This document shows positions 1 through 8,322 of a DNA stretch of 64,000 bases, one piece after another. The notes beneath the pieces were generated by a model. That model was given only the letters and a program-made list of their open reading frames with translations. It was not told where the DNA came from and did not search any database. The first letter of the stretch is position 1; every line of letters starts with the position of its first letter. Source of the stretch: Streptomyces sp. LX-29 (lineage in GTDB: Bacteria > Actinomycetota > Actinomycetes > Streptomycetales > Streptomycetaceae); NCBI RefSeq assembly GCF_029541745.1, contig NZ_CP089746.1:1116001-1180000 (forward strand), given 5' to 3'. The position numbers and the translations under genes are program-made.

Positions 1-23
1 GCCCCGCGTCGCGACGCCTACGC

Positions 24-599
24 CTACGCCTCCACGATCCGCTCGACCGCGGCCGTGACGAGCCGTTCGCGCTCGGCCTCGGAGAGGACCTCGGGCAGGG
101 TGAGCTGTTCGACGATCAGCCAGTTGAGCGCCAGGTAGATCAGCCGGACGGCGGTCGCGTCGCCGGGCAGGCCGGACTGCTCGTGGTAGGCCACGTTGGC
201 GTCGAGGTCGGCACGGACGCGCTCGGTCAGCACCGCGCGGAGCTGCGGCCGCCGGGTGGCCTCCAGGCGCAGTTCGAGCAGGGCCAGATAGCCGGTGCGG
301 AAGCCGCTGACGCGGCCGACGAGTTCGCGCATCAGCGCCGCGTAGGTCTCCCGGTCCGGCGTGCCCGCCCGCTGCCGCGCGATGGTCTCCTCGTCGGGCT
401 GCAGCCGTTCGTAGACCCGAGCCCCCGCCTGGGTGAGCAGGGCGTCGCGGTTGGCGAAGTAGTTGGAGGCCGTACCAGGGGGCACCGCGGCCTCGGTGTC
501 CACCGCGCGGAAGGTCAGCCCCCGGGCACCCTCCCGGGCCAGGACCTCGATGGCGGCGTCCACGAGGGCCGCCCGTCGCTCGTCGTTCCTGCGCACCAT
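24..599 (-). CDS. TetR family transcriptional regulator
   Basis: A 191-residue DNA-binding repressor-type protein. The N-terminal 55 residues form the TetR helix-turn-helix, seen in AALVDAAIEVLAREGARGLTF followed by the recognition-helix signature TASNYFANRDALL; the rest is an all-helical ligand-binding domain of normal length. The ATG at 599 was chosen over a GTG three codons upstream because MVRRNDERR is a typical TetR start. It is divergent from the DHFR-like gene 69 bp away, and the shared spacer holds a palindrome, so it probably represses that gene and itself. The ligand cannot be predicted. Confidence 0.9.
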   Translation of the reverse strand: MVRRNDERRAALVDAAIEVLAREGARGLTFRAVDTEAAVPPGTASNYFANRDALLTQAGARVYERLQPDEETIARQRAGTPDRETYAALMRELVGRVSGFRTGYLALLELRLEATRRPQLRAVLTERVRADLDANVAYHEQSGLPGDATAVRLIYLALNWLIVEQLTLPEVLSEAERERLVTAAVERIVEA

Positions 600-615
600 T
601 GACACCACTCCAGAC

Positions 616-653
616 GTAGTACTACCTTCAAACCACTATCAGCAGAGTACTAC
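616..653. promoter_or_regulatory. Candidate TetR operator, two AGTACTAC sites
   Basis: Between the divergent TetR and DHFR-like genes, GTAGTACTAC at 616-625 is a perfect 10-bp palindrome. Its AGTACTAC part recurs at 646-653, 28 bp away. Position and symmetry suit a TetR operator controlling both genes; binding is inferred only. Confidence 0.5.
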
Positions 654-668
654 GGACGGGATGCCTCC

Positions 669-1256
669 ATGCGAAAGCTCGTGTACTACGTCGCCGTCAC
701 CCTCGACGGCTACATCGCCGGCCCCGGCGGGGAGTACGACTTCTACCCCGTGGGCGACGCGGAGCAGGCCGCGGCCTACGCCGCGTGGACCAACGCGCGG
801 TACCCCGAGACCGTGCCCACCGCCATGCGCGCCGCCCGCGGCCTCGCGGACACGCCCAACCGACGCTTCGACACGGTGGTGATGGGGTCGGGCACCTACC
901 GCCCCGCCCTCGACGCGGGCCTCACGAGCCCGTACGCGCACCTGCGCCAGTACGTGGTGTCGCGCACCCTCGGAGCGAGCCCCGATCCGGAGGTGACCGT
1001 GGTCGACGGCGACCCGCTCACGCTGGTCCGCGACCTCAAGCGGGAGGAGGGTGCGGACATCTGGCTCTGTGGCGGCGGCCGGCTCGCCGGGGCGCTCCTG
1101 CCCGAGGTCGACGAACTGATCATCAAGAGCTACCCCGTGGTGGCGGGTTCCGGCATCCCGGTGTTCGCCGGGGATTTCGACCCCACGCCGTTCGCGGTGG
1201 CGGACCGCCGGTCGTTCGCCAACGACGTCACGATCACCTGGTTCACCCGGCGGTGA
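669..1256 (+). CDS. Dihydrofolate reductase / RibD C-terminal family protein
   Basis: 195 residues, the usual length of the stand-alone RibD C-terminal (bacterial DHFR-like) reductases of actinomycetes. The opening MRKLVYYVAVTLDGYIAGPG contains the family signature SLDGYIA-type strand, and the later GADIWLCGGGRLAGALLPEV matches the NADPH-binding glycine-rich segment (LxGGGxLA...L). These proteins are NAD(P)H-dependent reductases of mostly unknown substrate; few are true folate enzymes. It is divergent from a TetR regulator with a shared operator, which suggests inducible expression. Confidence 0.85.
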   Translation: MRKLVYYVAVTLDGYIAGPGGEYDFYPVGDAEQAAAYAAWTNARYPETVPTAMRAARGLADTPNRRFDTVVMGSGTYRPALDAGLTSPYAHLRQYVVSRTLGASPDPEVTVVDGDPLTLVRDLKREEGADIWLCGGGRLAGALLPEVDELIIKSYPVVAGSGIPVFAGDFDPTPFAVADRRSFANDVTITWFTRR

Positions 1257-1287
1257 CCGCACTCGGCCCGCCCGGGCCGCCACCGCG

Positions 1288-1366
1288 CCCCCGTCGCGGC
1301 CCGGCCCGCCATCACACCCCCGTCGCGGTCCGGCCCGCCATCACACCCCCGTCGCGGCCCGGCGCG
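1288..1366. repeat. 29-bp GC-rich tandem repeat in intergenic gap
   Basis: CGTCGCGG occurs at 1292, 1321 and 1350, exactly 29 bp apart, inside a longer unit containing CCCGCCATCACACCCC. It lies between the convergent ends of the DHFR-like and LysE genes. No stem-loop terminator is evident here. Confidence 0.75.
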
Positions 1367-1384
1367 CTCCGGGCCGCGGCCGGC

Positions 1385-2053
1385 TCACCGGGCCGTCGCG
1401 ACCCTCCAGCCGAATCCGATCAGCACCACCCCCATGACGCGGTCGAGGCCCCGACGGACGGCCGGCCTCTCGAAGGCCGCGCGGGCCCGCGAGAGCAGAC
1501 AGACGTAGGCGCCGAGCCAGCCGAGCGTGAGCGCCGCGTGGATGCCGACCAGCAGGGCCATGCCCACGGGCCGGGAGAGCCCGGCCGGGGCGAGGCCGGG
1601 CAGCAGTCCGGTGTAGCAGACCGCGATCTTCGGGTTGAGCAGATTGCCGACCAACCCGGTGCGCCAGGGGTTGCCGCTCGCGCGGGCGTCGGGCGCGGCT
1701 CCCCCGCCGGAGGCCCCGGTGCCGCCCGCCCCGGGTCGCTCGGCCGGCGCCATGGCCTCGTGGGCGCCCCGCCGGCTGTTCCAGAGTGCCTGCGCGCCGA
1801 GGAACACGAGGTAGCCGGCGCCCAGCAGCCTGACCGCCAGGTACGCCTCGGCCGAGGCGGCGAGGACCGCCGCGAGTCCGGCCGCGGTCAGCGCGCCCCA
1901 CACCAGCAGCCCCGTCGCGATGCCACCCGCCGTCCGCAGCCCGTCCGCCGCGCCGGACGCGACCGCCCGCTTCGTCACGACGGCCATGTCCGGCCCCGGG
2001 GCGACGGTGAGCAGGGCCAGTACCCCCGTGGCCGCGAGGAGTTGGCTCAGCAC
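1385..2053 (-). CDS. LysE/RhtB family amino-acid exporter
   Basis: 222 residues with about five to six hydrophobic segments. The N-terminal LLTVAPGPDMAVV matches the LysE/RhtB family signature (A/T-PGPD) at the end of the first membrane helix, and NPKIAVCY is the conserved NPK motif of the central region. These proteins export basic or neutral amino acids or their analogues. The GTG start at 2053 gives the expected N-terminus and overlaps the stop of the upstream PLP enzyme (TGA 2047-2049), so the two are translationally coupled. Pairing with an enzyme acting on diamino acids suggests export of a related amino acid. A Gly/Ala-rich loop near residues 105-125 is longer than usual. Confidence 0.88.
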   Translation of the reverse strand: MLSQLLAATGVLALLTVAPGPDMAVVTKRAVASGAADGLRTAGGIATGLLVWGALTAAGLAAVLAASAEAYLAVRLLGAGYLVFLGAQALWNSRRGAHEAMAPAERPGAGGTGASGGGAAPDARASGNPWRTGLVGNLLNPKIAVCYTGLLPGLAPAGLSRPVGMALLVGIHAALTLGWLGAYVCLLSRARAAFERPAVRRGLDRVMGVVLIGFGWRVATAR

Positions 2054-3306
2054 CCTCCGGCCTCCCCGGGGCGGTCGACGCCGGCGGCCCGCGTCCCGTG
2101 CCGGTCGACGGGGCCGGCCCCCTCCGCGTCGAGCGCCCCGATTCCGGCCCCGGCCCCGGTCCCAGCTCTGGTCCCGGCCCCGGCCCCGGTCCCGGCCGGA
2201 GCGGCCGCCTCGGCGCCGTGGGGGTTGGCCGCCGCGCCCTCGGTGCTCAGCAGCACCAGCGTGGAGTCGGAGCCCACGGCCAGGTCGGCGCGGCGCCGTG
2301 CGGCGTCCGCGCCGGTGAGCGCGGCCCGGACCCCGGCCAGAGCCGCGGCGCCGCAGGGGCCCGAGGAGATGCCGAGCGCGGCCAGATCGCGGGCCGCGCG
2401 GGCGCTGTCGGCGTCGCGCACGGCGACGGCGGCGTCCAGTCCGGCGCGCAGGTACGGCCAGGCGAGGGCGGAGAGGGTGCCGCAGTTCAGCCCGGCCATG
2501 GTCGTCTCCGCGGTGGTCACGCTCACCCGCTGCTGCCGGGTCAGGCTGGCCAGGGCGCAGGCCGCGGCCTCGGGTTCGACCGCGAGCAGCGCCGTGGCCC
2601 GCCCGGCGGGGCGGCCTCGGTAGTGGGTGACCGCGGCCTGGGCGAGCGAGCCCACCCCGACCGGGACGGCGACCAGCCCGGGGGCCGGGGCACCGGCGGC
2701 GGCCAACTGGTCGTCGACCTCCGCGAAGAGGGTCGCGTATCCCTCGACGATCCAGCCGGGTATCTCCTCGTACCCCGGCCAGGCGGTGTCCTGTACGAGG
2801 ATCACGCCCGGCTCCCCCGCGGCTACGGCGGCCCGGCGCACGGCCTCGTCGTAGGGCCCCGCGACCTGGGTGACCTCGGCACCTTCGGCGGCGATGGCCG
2901 CCGCGGCCGACGGGTGCACCCCGGCCGAGACGAAGACGCGGGCGGTCTGGCCGAGCAGCCGGGCGATCCGGGCCACCGCGCGACCGTGGTTGCCGTCGGT
3001 CGCCGTGACCAGCCGCACCCGGGTGCCGGGCGGCCGCCCGGCCAGGATCCGGTGGACGGCCCAGGAGGCGCCCAGCGCCTTGAACGCGGGCAGCCCGAAC
3101 CGGTCCGACTCGTCCTTGACGAAGACGCGGCCGACGCCGAGCTCGGCCGCGAGCGCGGGAGCCTCGGTCAGCGCGGTGGGGGCGTAGCCGGGCAGCGTGG
3201 CGTGGAAGGCCCGCGCGGCGGCGGGGGCGGGGGCGCACCGGAAAACGGCTCCGGCGGGGCGCGCGTACCAGGTGGGCGCGGGGGCGAGGGGATCGGTCAG
3301 GGCCAT
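2047..3306 (-). CDS. PLP-dependent ammonia-lyase, diaminopropionate ammonia-lyase-like
   Basis: 419 residues, fold-type II PLP enzyme. VKDESDRFGLPAFKALGASW near residues 63-82 is the hallmark of 2,3-diaminopropionate ammonia-lyase (DpaL/YgeX), with K76 the likely Schiff-base lysine; TDGNHGRAVA and MAGLNCG follow in family order. DpaL converts diaminopropionate to pyruvate and ammonia. ATG 3306 was preferred to an upstream in-frame start. The C-terminal 35 residues are a Gly/Ala/Thr low-complexity tail encoded by repetitive DNA, not part of the catalytic fold. It shares an operon with a LysE exporter and faces a LysR regulator. Substrate is inferred; another beta-eliminase is possible. Confidence 0.8.
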   Translation of the reverse strand: MALTDPLAPAPTWYARPAGAVFRCAPAPAAARAFHATLPGYAPTALTEAPALAAELGVGRVFVKDESDRFGLPAFKALGASWAVHRILAGRPPGTRVRLVTATDGNHGRAVARIARLLGQTARVFVSAGVHPSAAAAIAAEGAEVTQVAGPYDEAVRRAAVAAGEPGVILVQDTAWPGYEEIPGWIVEGYATLFAEVDDQLAAAGAPAPGLVAVPVGVGSLAQAAVTHYRGRPAGRATALLAVEPEAAACALASLTRQQRVSVTTAETTMAGLNCGTLSALAWPYLRAGLDAAVAVRDADSARAARDLAALGISSGPCGAAALAGVRAALTGADAARRRADLAVGSDSTLVLLSTEGAAANPHGAEAAAPAGTGAGAGTRAGTGAGAGIGALDAEGAGPVDRHGTRAAGVDRPGEAGGC

Positions 3307-3412
3307 GTCCCCAGGCTGCGGCCCCGGCCATCCGTCGGTCCAGCGCATCTTTTCGACCTATATTCATCGACAGAACCGAACGATCGGGGACGAGGGACCG
3401 AGAGGGCCCGAG

Positions 3413-4318
3413 ATGTACGACCTGCACCGGCTGCGGCTGCTGCGCGAGCTCCGCCACCGAGGCACCCTGGCGGCCGTCGCCGCCGCCCTCTCGTACAGCC
3501 CGTCCTCGGTCTCCCAGCAGCTCTCCCAACTGGAGGCGGAGGTCGGCGTTCCACTGCTGGAGCCCGTGGGGCGGCGGGTCCGGCTCACCGAGCAGGCCGA
3601 GATCCTCGTCGCCCACACCGAGGCGGTGCTGGAGCGGCTGGAGCGCGCCGAGTCCGAGATCGCCGCCTCGCTCACCGAGCTGACCGGCCCGCTGCGCGTC
3701 GCCTCCTTCCAGACGGCCGCGCTGGCCTTGGTGCCCACCGCGCTGACCCTGTTGCGCGAGGCCCATCCGCGGCTGCGCGTCCACCTCACCCAGCTGGAGC
3801 CCGAGCGGGCGCTGCCGGCCCTGGTCGCCCGCGACTTCGACCTGGTCATCGCCGAGGAGTACCCGGACCAGCCCAACCCCCGGCCCGCCGGCACCGAGCA
3901 GGAGGACCTCTGCACGGACCCGCTGCGCCTGGCCCTGCCCGAGCCGGCGCGCACCCGGGGCCCCCTGGCCGCGCTGCGGGCGCAGGCCGACCACCCCTGG
4001 GTGATGGAGCCGGAGGGCACCGCCGCCCGGCGCTGGGCGCTGGCGCTGTGCCGGGACGCCGGCTTCGAGCCCGATGTGCGGTTCGAGTCCACCGACATCC
4101 TCCTCCACGCACGGCTCGTGCGGGAGGGCCACGCCCGTGCCCTGCTGCCGGACATGGTGTGGGACGAGGGCACTCCGGACGTCGCCGCGCTGCGGACGCT
4201 GCCGGGCGGCGGGCAGGCCCGGCGGATCGTCACCGTCGTACGCGAGGGGCGCGGCCACCACCCCGCCGTGCTGGCCTGTCGTAAGGCGCTCCATGAGGCG
4301 GTGGCCGCGCGGGGCTGA
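3413..4318 (+). CDS. LysR family transcriptional regulator
   Basis: 301 residues. The winged helix-turn-helix occupies residues 1-60, seen in LRELRHRGTLAAVAAALSYS and PSSVSQQLSQLEAEVGVPLL; the periplasmic-binding-like effector domain follows from about residue 88. The start ATG 3413 is preceded by purine-rich GAGAGGGCCCGAG. It is divergent from the ammonia-lyase/LysE pair with about 106 bp between starts, the classic arrangement for a LysR activator of the adjacent operon. The spacer has an unusually AT-rich stretch (about 3348-3372) where operator and promoters probably lie. The likely effector is an amino acid. Confidence 0.9.
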   Translation: MYDLHRLRLLRELRHRGTLAAVAAALSYSPSSVSQQLSQLEAEVGVPLLEPVGRRVRLTEQAEILVAHTEAVLERLERAESEIAASLTELTGPLRVASFQTAALALVPTALTLLREAHPRLRVHLTQLEPERALPALVARDFDLVIAEEYPDQPNPRPAGTEQEDLCTDPLRLALPEPARTRGPLAALRAQADHPWVMEPEGTAARRWALALCRDAGFEPDVRFESTDILLHARLVREGHARALLPDMVWDEGTPDVAALRTLPGGGQARRIVTVVREGRGHHPAVLACRKALHEAVAARG

Positions 4319-4336
4319 AGCGGACGGTGGGCAGCG

Positions 4337-4367
4337 GCGGTTCGGCGCGCTCGACGGCGCCGACCGC
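4337..4367 (+). terminator. Intrinsic terminator of lysR
   Basis: GCGGTTCGGCGC pairs with GCGCCGACCGC around an 8-nt loop, with one bulged T. A TTTT tract follows at 4377-4380. It lies in the convergent gap between the LysR gene and the hypothetical gene, so may serve both. Confidence 0.55.
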
Positions 4368-4397
4368 TCCGCGCGGTTTTCACGCGCCTTCTCTCGC

Positions 4398-4919
4398 CTA
4401 CGGGGGCCGTCTGACGTCGGTGTGGATGGCGAGCTTGAACTCGGCGAAGGTGAGGGGAGCCCTGATCCGCGCGTCCCCGGTGCCGCGCGCGCTGACCTTC
4501 AGTCCGACCGGGGTGCCGGGGTGGACGAACATCTGCCACAGGTAGGTGCGGTACTGCCCGCCGCTGGTGGTGGCGTGGTCGGTGGTGGCGGTGGAGTCGT
4601 AGTCCGCGGAGAGCGGGTTGCGGACGAAACGGGCGCGGTACTCGCGCGGACGGCTGTCGGACGCCCAGAACACCATGGCGGACAGCACTCCCCAGCCGTG
4701 GTGGCTGGGCCAGATCAGCCCCGAGCGGGCGTCGGGGAACGTCGAGGGTCTGCCGCCTCCGTTGGCAGGATCGTGCATCTTCCACGGGTCGTAGGCTTCG
4801 TCCACCGCACCATAGGGGAAGCGCACGAGGTGATATCCGTCGGAGTCGTACACAATGCGCTGGGAACCGGGCCCGGATCGTTCGGCGCTCCACACCAGCG
4901 AACACACCGCTACGGCCAT
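4398..4919 (-). CDS. Hypothetical protein
   Basis: 173 residues, family not recognised. The sequence is rich in Trp, Tyr, Asp and His (IVYDSDGYHLVRFPYG, GLIWPSHHGWG, QYRTYLWQMFVHP) and has no clear membrane helix; the short N-terminus MAVAVCSLVWS could be the end of a signal-like segment but is too short to call. It resembles a small beta-rich single-domain protein. The start ATG 4919 follows a plausible GAGGAGCGAGCG ribosome site. Codon usage matches its neighbours. It is divergent from a TetR gene with a strong 14-bp inverted repeat between them. Confidence 0.65.
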   Translation of the reverse strand: MAVAVCSLVWSAERSGPGSQRIVYDSDGYHLVRFPYGAVDEAYDPWKMHDPANGGGRPSTFPDARSGLIWPSHHGWGVLSAMVFWASDSRPREYRARFVRNPLSADYDSTATTDHATTSGGQYRTYLWQMFVHPGTPVGLKVSARGTGDARIRAPLTFAEFKLAIHTDVRRPP

Positions 4920-5016
4920 CGCTCGCTCCTCGCCGATGGGCCGCCGTGCGTCCGGCGCCGGTCCCGGACCCGAGGCGGCGTCAGGAACAGAAGACCTGGG
5001 GGAACGAGCGTTACGC

Positions 5017-5053
5017 GCCGATTCGGGCGATCCCCCGCGTCGCCCGAATCGGC
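5017..5053. promoter_or_regulatory. 14-bp inverted repeat between divergent genes
   Basis: GCCGATTCGGGCGA (5017-5030) and TCGCCCGAATCGGC (5040-5053) are exact reverse complements around 9 nt. No gene ends here: the flanking genes diverge from 4919 and 5149. That makes an operator or leader structure more likely than a terminator. Confidence 0.5.
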
Positions 5054-5115
5054 AGCGTCCCCGGTCTCCGCCCTGTTCGGCGGAGGGCGGACAACCGGAG
5101 TCGCGCTGAGTATAT

Positions 5116-5128
5116 TGGCTATCAGCCA
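5116..5128. promoter_or_regulatory. Candidate TetR autoregulatory operator
   Basis: TGGCT-ATC-AGCCA is a 5-3-5 inverted repeat 21 bp upstream of the TetR start at 5149, overlapping the expected promoter or leader. The location fits autorepression. Confidence 0.45.
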
Positions 5129-5148
5129 GTCAACGCAGGAGTTACAGC

Positions 5149-5808
5149 ATGTCCCCGCGCAGCGCAGCGGTCAATGAGGAGTTGCGCCGACGTTCTCAAG
5201 CGCGTCTGCTGCAGGCGACGGTCGAGCTGGTCGGCGAGCGCGGCTATGAGGCGACGACGCTCGCCGACATCGCCGACCGGGCGGGGGCCGCCCGCGGTCT
5301 GGTCTCGTACTACTTCCCGGGGAAGCGCCAGTTGCTCCAGGCCGCCGTGCACCGGCTGATGCACGAGGAGTTGGCCACCGCCCTGGACCGGCCGCCCCGC
5401 CCCCGAGGCGAGGACGCCGGGGCCGAGCGCATGGCCCGGGCCATCGACGCGATCCTCGGACTGGCGCGCGACCACCCGCGATTAATGCGCACTCACATGG
5501 CGGGCATCCTGTCCGAGGAGGGCTTCATCCAATGCCCCGAGCAGCAGCGGCTCGCCGCCCTGCTGCACGCCACGGTGCTGGAGCACGGCTCCAAGGACCC
5601 GGACGCCGACTATCTGCTCCTGCGCGCGCTCCTGATGGGCTCGGTGGTCGCCATCCTGCTGCCGGGGGCCCCGATGGCGCCGGAACGCCTGCGCGCCGAG
5701 CTGTTCCTGCGCTACGCCCTGGACTGGGGGCTGGGCTTCCCACCCAGCGAGAGTCCGCCCAGCGGCTCCCTGCTGTACGCGATGTCCACGGGCGACACCG
5801 AGCGGTAG
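5149..5808 (+). CDS. TetR family regulator with a TTA codon
   Basis: 219 residues. Helix-turn-helix in residues 15-62: ARLLQATVELVGERGYEATT, ADIADRAGAARGLVSYYFPG and KRQLLQAAV. The C-terminal domain is helical and ends with a short non-conserved tail. Start ATG 5149 follows CAGGAG at 5136-5141. Leucine 112 is encoded by TTA (5482-5484), in frame and read only by the bldA tRNA in Streptomyces, so translation should be developmentally delayed. It stands alone, with the FprA gene about 400 bp downstream; regulated genes are unknown. The 5-3-5 palindrome just upstream suggests autoregulation. Confidence 0.9.
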   Translation: MSPRSAAVNEELRRRSQARLLQATVELVGERGYEATTLADIADRAGAARGLVSYYFPGKRQLLQAAVHRLMHEELATALDRPPRPRGEDAGAERMARAIDAILGLARDHPRLMRTHMAGILSEEGFIQCPEQQRLAALLHATVLEHGSKDPDADYLLLRALLMGSVVAILLPGAPMAPERLRAELFLRYALDWGLGFPPSESPPSGSLLYAMSTGDTER

Positions 5809-5820
5809 CACGGACGCCGA

Positions 5821-5990
5821 CGCGGCCGACCATCTCGGGCTCCACACCCGCGGCCGACCACTCCGGACCGCTTCCGCCCACAGCCGACCGCCCCGCGCCG
5901 TCTCCACACCCACGACCGACCACCCCGGACCGCTTCCGCCCACAGCCGACCACTTCGGGCCGTCTCCACACCCGCGGCCGAGCCGACCAC
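5821..5990. repeat. 62-bp degenerate tandem repeat, gap 5809-6205
   Basis: CCGGACCGCTTCCGCCCACA starts at 5863 and again at 5925 (62 bp apart), and a third partial copy is built from CCACACCCGCGGCCGA at about 5966. The elements CGACCACTCCGG and TCCACACCC recur in order. The rest of the gap up to the FprA start shows no gene or terminator that I can support. Confidence 0.75.
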
Positions 5991-6205
5991 CTCGGTCCCT
6001 CTGACCTCAACGGTCCCGCCACGGCCCGCCCGCCCGACCCCACCCGTCGCTCGCCGCCCCATCCGACCAGGCCGACCCTCGACCACCGGCCCTCCGGCAC
6101 GGCGCGGCACTGCCGAGTGGATATCCGGGCCGACTCCAGTGCGGCACCTCCCGCCGCACCCTCCACGGTGCGATGCTGGAGTCCCCTGCGGGAAGGAGCT
6201 CCACC

Positions 6206-7549
6206 GTGCTTCGCGTCGCAGTCGTCGGATCCGGGCCCAGCGGGGTCTACACCGCACAGTCGCTGGTCGAGCAGCAGATCGTGCCCGACATCGCCGTGCA
6301 CGTGCTGGACCGACTGCCCTGTCCGTACGGACTGGTGCGCTACGGCGTGGCACCGGACCACGAGAAGATCAAATCGCTGCAGAACAACCTGCGGACCGTG
6401 CTGGAGCACCCGAAAGTCTCCTTCCTCGGCAATGTGCCCGTCGGCCCCGAGCCGCTGGCGCCGGCGCGGCTGCTGGAGCTCTACCACGCGGTGGTCTACT
6501 GCGTGGGCGCCGCCACCGACCGCCGGCTCGGCATCCCCGGCGAGGACCTGCCCGGCAGCTGCTCGGCGACCGAGTTCGTCTCCTGGTACAGCGCCCACCC
6601 GGATGTCGCGGGCGGCTCCTTCACGCTCGGCGCGCGCTCCGCCGTCGTCATCGGCGTGGGCAACGTCGCCGTCGACGTGAGCCGCATCCTCGCCCGCGGC
6701 GCGGAGGAGCTGGCGCCCACCGACGTGCCGCACGCGGCGCTCGGCGCGCTGGCCGACAGCCGGATCGAAGAGGTCCACATGGTCGGCCGACGCGGCCCCT
6801 CCCAGGCGAAGTTCACCACCAAGGAGCTGCGCGAGCTCTTCCTGCTCCCCTCCGCCGAGGTGTGCGTGCGCCCCGAAGAACTGGCGCTCGACCCGGCCTA
6901 CGCCGACCCCTCCGGGCTCCCCGCGGTCAACCGGCGCAATGTCGAGGTGCTGCGCGACCGGGCGGGGCGTACGCCCACGGGCCGCGACCGCCGCGTCCAC
7001 CTGCGCTTCTTCCTGCGGCCTGTGGCGGTGCTGGGAGAGGAGGCGGTGCGCGCGGTGCGCTTCGAGCGGACGGCGCCCGACGGCACCGGCGGGGTGACCG
7101 GCACCGGAGTCTTCGAGGACATCGAGGCACAGCTGGTGCTGCGGTCGGTGGGCTACCGGGGGGTGGAGCTGGCCGGACTGCCCTTCGACGCGCGCCACGG
7201 CACGGTGCCGCACGCGGACGGCCGGGTGTTGCGCGACGGGGTGGCCTCCCCCGGCGAGTACGTGGCGGGGTGGATCAAGCGTGGCCCCACAGGGGTGATC
7301 GGGACCAACCGACCGTGCGCCAAGCAGACCGTGGCCTCGCTGCTCGCCGACGCCGACGTGCTGGCCGCCCGCCCGGTGGCCGAGGAGCCACGGGCGGCGC
7401 TGCGCGCGTGGGGCCTCGATCCGGTGGAGTGGCCGGGCTGGCTGCGGATCGAGGCGGCGGAGGAGGAGCTGGGCCGGGCGCTGGGCCGGACGAAGGTGAA
7501 GATCCCGGACTGGCCGGGGCTGCTCGCGGCGGCGCGAGGCGGGGCCTGA
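6206..7549 (+). CDS. Ferredoxin/adrenodoxin-type NADP reductase (FprA family)
   Basis: 447 residues, the normal size for actinobacterial FprA. It transfers electrons between NADPH and ferredoxins that feed cytochromes P450 and other redox partners, in the cytoplasm. VAVVGSGPSGVYTAQSL at the N-terminus is the FAD dinucleotide-binding loop, RYGVAPDHEKIKSLQ is the family-specific segment, VIGVGNVAVDVSRIL is the NADP loop, and GWIKRGPTGVIGTNR is the conserved C-terminal flavin contact. The start GTG 6206 has GGAAGGAG seven bases upstream, better than an in-frame ATG at 6173. Flanked by repeat-filled gaps; monocistronic. Confidence 0.92.
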   Translation: MLRVAVVGSGPSGVYTAQSLVEQQIVPDIAVHVLDRLPCPYGLVRYGVAPDHEKIKSLQNNLRTVLEHPKVSFLGNVPVGPEPLAPARLLELYHAVVYCVGAATDRRLGIPGEDLPGSCSATEFVSWYSAHPDVAGGSFTLGARSAVVIGVGNVAVDVSRILARGAEELAPTDVPHAALGALADSRIEEVHMVGRRGPSQAKFTTKELRELFLLPSAEVCVRPEELALDPAYADPSGLPAVNRRNVEVLRDRAGRTPTGRDRRVHLRFFLRPVAVLGEEAVRAVRFERTAPDGTGGVTGTGVFEDIEAQLVLRSVGYRGVELAGLPFDARHGTVPHADGRVLRDGVASPGEYVAGWIKRGPTGVIGTNRPCAKQTVASLLADADVLAARPVAEEPRAALRAWGLDPVEWPGWLRIEAAEEELGRALGRTKVKIPDWPGLLAAARGGA

Positions 7550-7560
7550 TCGCGGCCCGC

Positions 7561-7900
7561 GCGGGGCTCGTCCGGCCCCTCGGGCCGGGGGCACGGCCGA
7601 CGCGGGGCTCGTTCGACCCCTCGGGCCGGGCGCACCGCCGCGCGGGGCACATCGCCGCCCTGAGCGGGACACGGCCGCGCGGGGCACATCGCCCCCCTGA
7701 GCCGGGCACGGCCGCGGGGGGGGCGGCATCGCCCCCTGGAGCGGGACACGGCCCGCGCGGGAATCCGATCGCCGTCTCGGGCCGGGACACACGCCCGCGC
7801 CCCCGGGGCCGGACACAGCTCGCCGCCGTCGACGGCTTCCAGTCGGACACACGCCCGCGCCCACGGGGGCCGGACGGACACCCGCGCCGGGCGTCGGGGC
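7561..7900. repeat. About 40-bp degenerate GC-rich tandem repeats, gap 7550-7910
   Basis: GCGGGG-headed units begin at about 7561, 7602, 7642, 7679 and 7714 (35-41 bp apart). They carry alternating elements such as CTCGGGCCGGG, GGGCACATCGCC and GCGGGACACGG, then two ACACACGCCCGCGCCC copies near 7788 and 7848. The block fills the convergent gap between fprA and the ArsR gene. No terminator is clearer than the repeat itself. Confidence 0.7.
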
Positions 7901-7910
7901 GCGCCGACGG

Positions 7911-8282
7911 TCACCCGCCGCCCAGGCGCCGCTCCTGGCGCTCCGCGCCCAGCAGGACGCTGTCGATCAGGCCGGGGAAGAGTTCGTCGAGGTCGGCGCG
8001 GCGCAGGGCGTTCATCTTGGCGGTGCCCCGGTAGATCTGGTTGATCACTCCGCTCTCGCGCAGCACCCGGAAGTGGTGCGTGGTCGTGGACTTGCTGACC
8101 GGCAGCTCGAACAGCGAGCAGGACAGCTCCTCCGGCTCGGCCGCCAGCGTGCGGACGATCTGGAGCCGCATGGGGTCGGAGAGCGCGTGCAGCACCTCTT
8201 CGAGGCGGATCTCGTCCCGTGCGGGGTGGTCCAGCGTGCGGCCCGTGGGAGCCGGGGTGCGGCTGGGGTTCTTCGTCGGCAC
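7911..8282 (-). CDS. ArsR family winged-helix regulator
   Basis: 123 residues. LEEVLHALSDPMRLQIVRTL, then ELPVSKSTTTHHFRVLRESG and VINQIYRGT are the ArsR helix-turn-helix and wing. No metal-binding CxC motif is present in the usual helix, so it is probably a redox, small-molecule or non-metal ArsR. Start ATG 8282 is divergent from the flavin oxidoreductase, and a perfect palindrome 41 bp upstream is the likely operator. The arrangement predicts repression of the ene-reductase and relief by its substrate or an electrophile. Confidence 0.9.
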   Translation of the reverse strand: MPTKNPSRTPAPTGRTLDHPARDEIRLEEVLHALSDPMRLQIVRTLAAEPEELSCSLFELPVSKSTTTHHFRVLRESGVINQIYRGTAKMNALRRADLDELFPGLIDSVLLGAERQERRLGGG

Positions 8283-8322
8283 GTCGGCTCCTGACTCATC
8301 GGCGGGTGTTCGATGCTCATTG

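Noticed and set aside
5821..5990. CRISPR-like array
   Set aside because: Units are degenerate, spacers are not unique, and no cas genes are present; it is a tandem repeat.
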